Part shown: in pieces, positions 62,801 through 64,000 of the stretch
Numbering within the stretch: position 1 is the first letter of the stretch
How the letters are laid out: every line of letters starts with the position of its first letter
NCBI GenBank assembly: GCA_023078555.1
Contig: CM041203.1
Location: 5,540,538 to 5,604,537, forward strand
Reading direction: 5' to 3'
Length of the DNA stretch: 64,000 nucleotides
Source: Ulva prolifera
Taxonomy: Eukaryota; Chlorophyta; Ulvophyceae; Ulvales; Ulvaceae
The notes under the pieces: generated by a model
What the model saw: the letters and a program-made list of their open reading frames with translations, nothing else
Told to the model about the DNA's origin: nothing
Database searches by the model: none
Made by a program: the position numbers and the translations under genes

Positions 62801-63962
62801 CACAGTCGCTACACAGGCACTGAGCATGCTGAGGCCCGGGTGACAGCTGCGAAACTGCTGCTGTGATCGCCATGGGAACGGCAGGAACTTCGTGTAAAGC
62901 TTAGCACTGGCAGTACTCAGGCTGCCCCACTGTACAAAACTGGCCATGGGGTAACCTAAATTTCTAGTGATGGAGGCTGTTGCGAGACACTTGCGGGGCT
63001 CGTGATTGCAGATCCACACCAAGCCAACGATCAGAGCTTTACGTTCGCATGCCAAAAGCATACACGCCCATAGCACACAGCCCTGCAGGGCGTTTGTGAC
63101 TGGTGCCCTCTGCGTTGCAGAGTTGGGTCGCCGGGCCCGATCACTTAGAATTATTACTCATGCGTAGTCGTACTCATGCGTACTCCTCATGGGAGCCCCA
63201 ACAATGCTGCATGGCGACCCAACACTGCTGCATTGACAGCAGAGAGCGTCAGGCGAGGCAATTGCAGCCAGTGCAGAGCTTCAACTCCTGCATCCGCTCA
63301 GGCAAACATGTCCTAAATTATATTGCTCTATATACAAGCAACATGCAGCCTGTGTACATGCAGTCTGCGTAACCACAAGTCGGTGGTTTCGAAGATGCCA
63401 ATGAATGTCGCGTAAATCGCCACGCTCTACCTGTCGAGCACACAACGAGTGCCATGATAATAGTTCAGCACACGTGCAGGCCATGCGCACGCACATATGT
63501 ACAGCGAAGTCGGGTGGGAGCCTCAAGCCTGGTACGGCTCGGAAGCGTGCGATCTACCTGGTATGAGGTATCTACTCTGGTATGCATGCCCTACACAAAA
63601 GCAGAAGCTCTGAATGTCACCATAAACGGACCTGCTTGATCTGCGGTACCCAGGTCACACGAAACACGGACAGCGGGCTCTGAGCGTCCCAGGATTCGTT
63701 GAGTTCTGCCAGTGATCGTGCCGTGCATGTCGGTCACTTGAGGCACGTCCGACGCTGTTGAATTGCTGCTACTCTAAGCGTTTGCATACTCATATCGAGG
63801 TTGTGATACGTGCTGCGACGCAAAAGGGGAAGCACACTGCATGAAATCGTCAGCAGCACGCAGGCTGGCCTTGTACAGCTGCCACGCCTCGAACAGCCTG
63901 TGAACGGCCTTGATCACTGCTAGCGTGGCCTCAATAGATCCAGTCACGGTGATGGGCTCCAT
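53892..63962 (-). CDS. Helical bundle, RING/U-box-like module, pseudokinase and beta-helix fusion (locus 2)
   Basis: Minus-strand exons 63962-63838, 62305-62131, 59872-58100, 57753-57429 and 56788-53892 total 5,295 nt, exactly 1,765 codons with stop. Exons 2 and 4 match locus 1 in length (175 and 325 nt), and all phases agree. Donors: GTGTGC, GTGCGT, GTGCGG, GTGCGA. Residues 1-100 are a helical bundle (VHRLFEAWQLYKASLRAADD, FLTCMAAVLGEQK); about 330-380 hold the cysteine module (MICPASRLPF, VVPGCGCVV, CGIC); the kinase fold follows to 691; exon 4 is a linker; 800-1764 are beta-helix rungs. The kinase has VAVN for VAVK, HCGITPANVLL for HCD and GFG for DFG, so catalysis should be lost. An N-terminal helical bundle plus pseudokinase recalls MLKL-type proteins, but this is an analogy of layout, not shown homology. 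Intron 2 is 2.3 kb and full of repeats. Confidence 0.8.
59886..59986 (-). mobile_element. R1 element with 15-bp flanking duplication at a splice acceptor
   Basis: About 100 bases bounded by the 12-base inverted repeat CAGTGTTGGGTC / GACCCAACACTG, with the core gcagcattttcagggatgcc and gatattcggaattgttc. It is flanked by TCCTGCACGCCAGCA (59871-59885) and TCCTGCACGTCAGCA (59987-60001), one change. On the gene strand the duplicated sequence contains the acceptor GTGCAG of exon 3 of locus 2, so the insertion duplicated the acceptor. Confidence 0.9.
60118..60575. repeat. GC-rich inverted repeat
   Basis: Sequence around 60130-60190 (gcatggggctgccg, cgcgggcggcggggtcgtgt) recurs inverted at about 60495-60560 (acgaccccgccgcccgcgcg, gcagccccatgc). 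The arms enclose an R2 element and a cac-rich low-complexity stretch. All of it lies in intron 2 of locus 2. Confidence 0.8.
60241..60370 (+). repeat. R2 (SINE-like) element, longest copy
   Basis: gtgttacaaaggaaaaagcc, ggaggggccggtagcaccgc, cagaaccaaaagggagagca, cgcagcaggagagcaacagc, caacgccaagg. Together with 60725-60842 it gives the best view of the full unit, about 125-130 bases. Confidence 0.9.
60725..60842 (-). repeat. R2 (SINE-like) element, inverted partner
   Basis: Minus-strand reading is nearly identical to 60241-60370 over about 120 bases (gttacaaaggaaaaagccgg ... agtaacagccaacgccaagg). Confidence 0.9.
63118..63227 (+). mobile_element. R1-end element in intron 1 of locus 2
   Basis: Terminal repeats CAGAGTTGGGTCGCC and GGCGACCCAACACTG, 110 bases. 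Flanked by CTGCGTTG (63110-63117) and CTGCATTG (63228-63235), a likely 8-base target duplication with one change. The interior (a short actcatgcgta tandem) differs from other R1 copies, so it shares ends but not core. Confidence 0.8.
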
Positions 63963-64000
63963 TCTTCACGCCACTTGCGACGAGCCGTGCGCGGTCGCCA

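Overview
The window is eukaryotic nuclear DNA. Its genes are split by introns with GT..AG ends, it holds several families of short dispersed repeats, a 226-base GT microsatellite and an EnSpm/CACTA-type DNA transposon. The coding GC bias and the frequent splice donor GTGCG suggest a unicellular alga or similar protist; nothing here fixes the species. I inferred the gene models by joining exons whose phases agree and whose positions and lengths match between paralogues. They are predictions.

Layout. 1-6.5 kb: minus-strand CACTA (tnp2-like) transposase followed by a long proline-rich frame that leaves the left edge. 6.8-8.9 kb: weak plus-strand exons and a 66-bp minisatellite. 10.0-19.2 kb: a tandem duplication of a multi-exon membrane-protein gene; copy A (10.8-13.2 kb) is decayed, copy B (14.4-19.2 kb) is intact. 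20.9-24.2, 37.1-41.1 and 46.4-42.8 (minus) kb: three paralogues with an N-terminal SKP1/BTB-like fold and a C-terminal leucine-rich-repeat (LRR) region. 28.3-35.5 (plus) and 64.0-53.9 (minus) kb: an inverted pair of very large genes encoding an N-terminal helical bundle, a RING/U-box-like zinc module, a protein-kinase domain and a long right-handed parallel beta-helix. 49.3-52.8 kb: a third beta-helix paralogue without a kinase. 47.0-48.2 kb: decayed fragments of the beta-helix and LRR genes.

The strongest result is the kinase/beta-helix family. In both copies the exon joins keep frame; exons 2 and 4 are exactly 175 and 325 nt in each. The plus copy keeps the catalytic residues but has a one-base frameshift in the kinase. 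The minus copy reads through but has lost the kinase lysine, the HRD aspartate and the DFG aspartate, so it is a pseudokinase. With the SKP1-like/LRR genes, this looks like a local expansion of possible ubiquitin-linked recognition or signalling proteins.

Between and inside the genes lie three short repeat families: R1, a terminal-inverted-repeat element of about 100-125 bp; R2, a SINE-like element; and R3, a repeat of about 105 bp. Every clear R1 copy sits inside a predicted intron.
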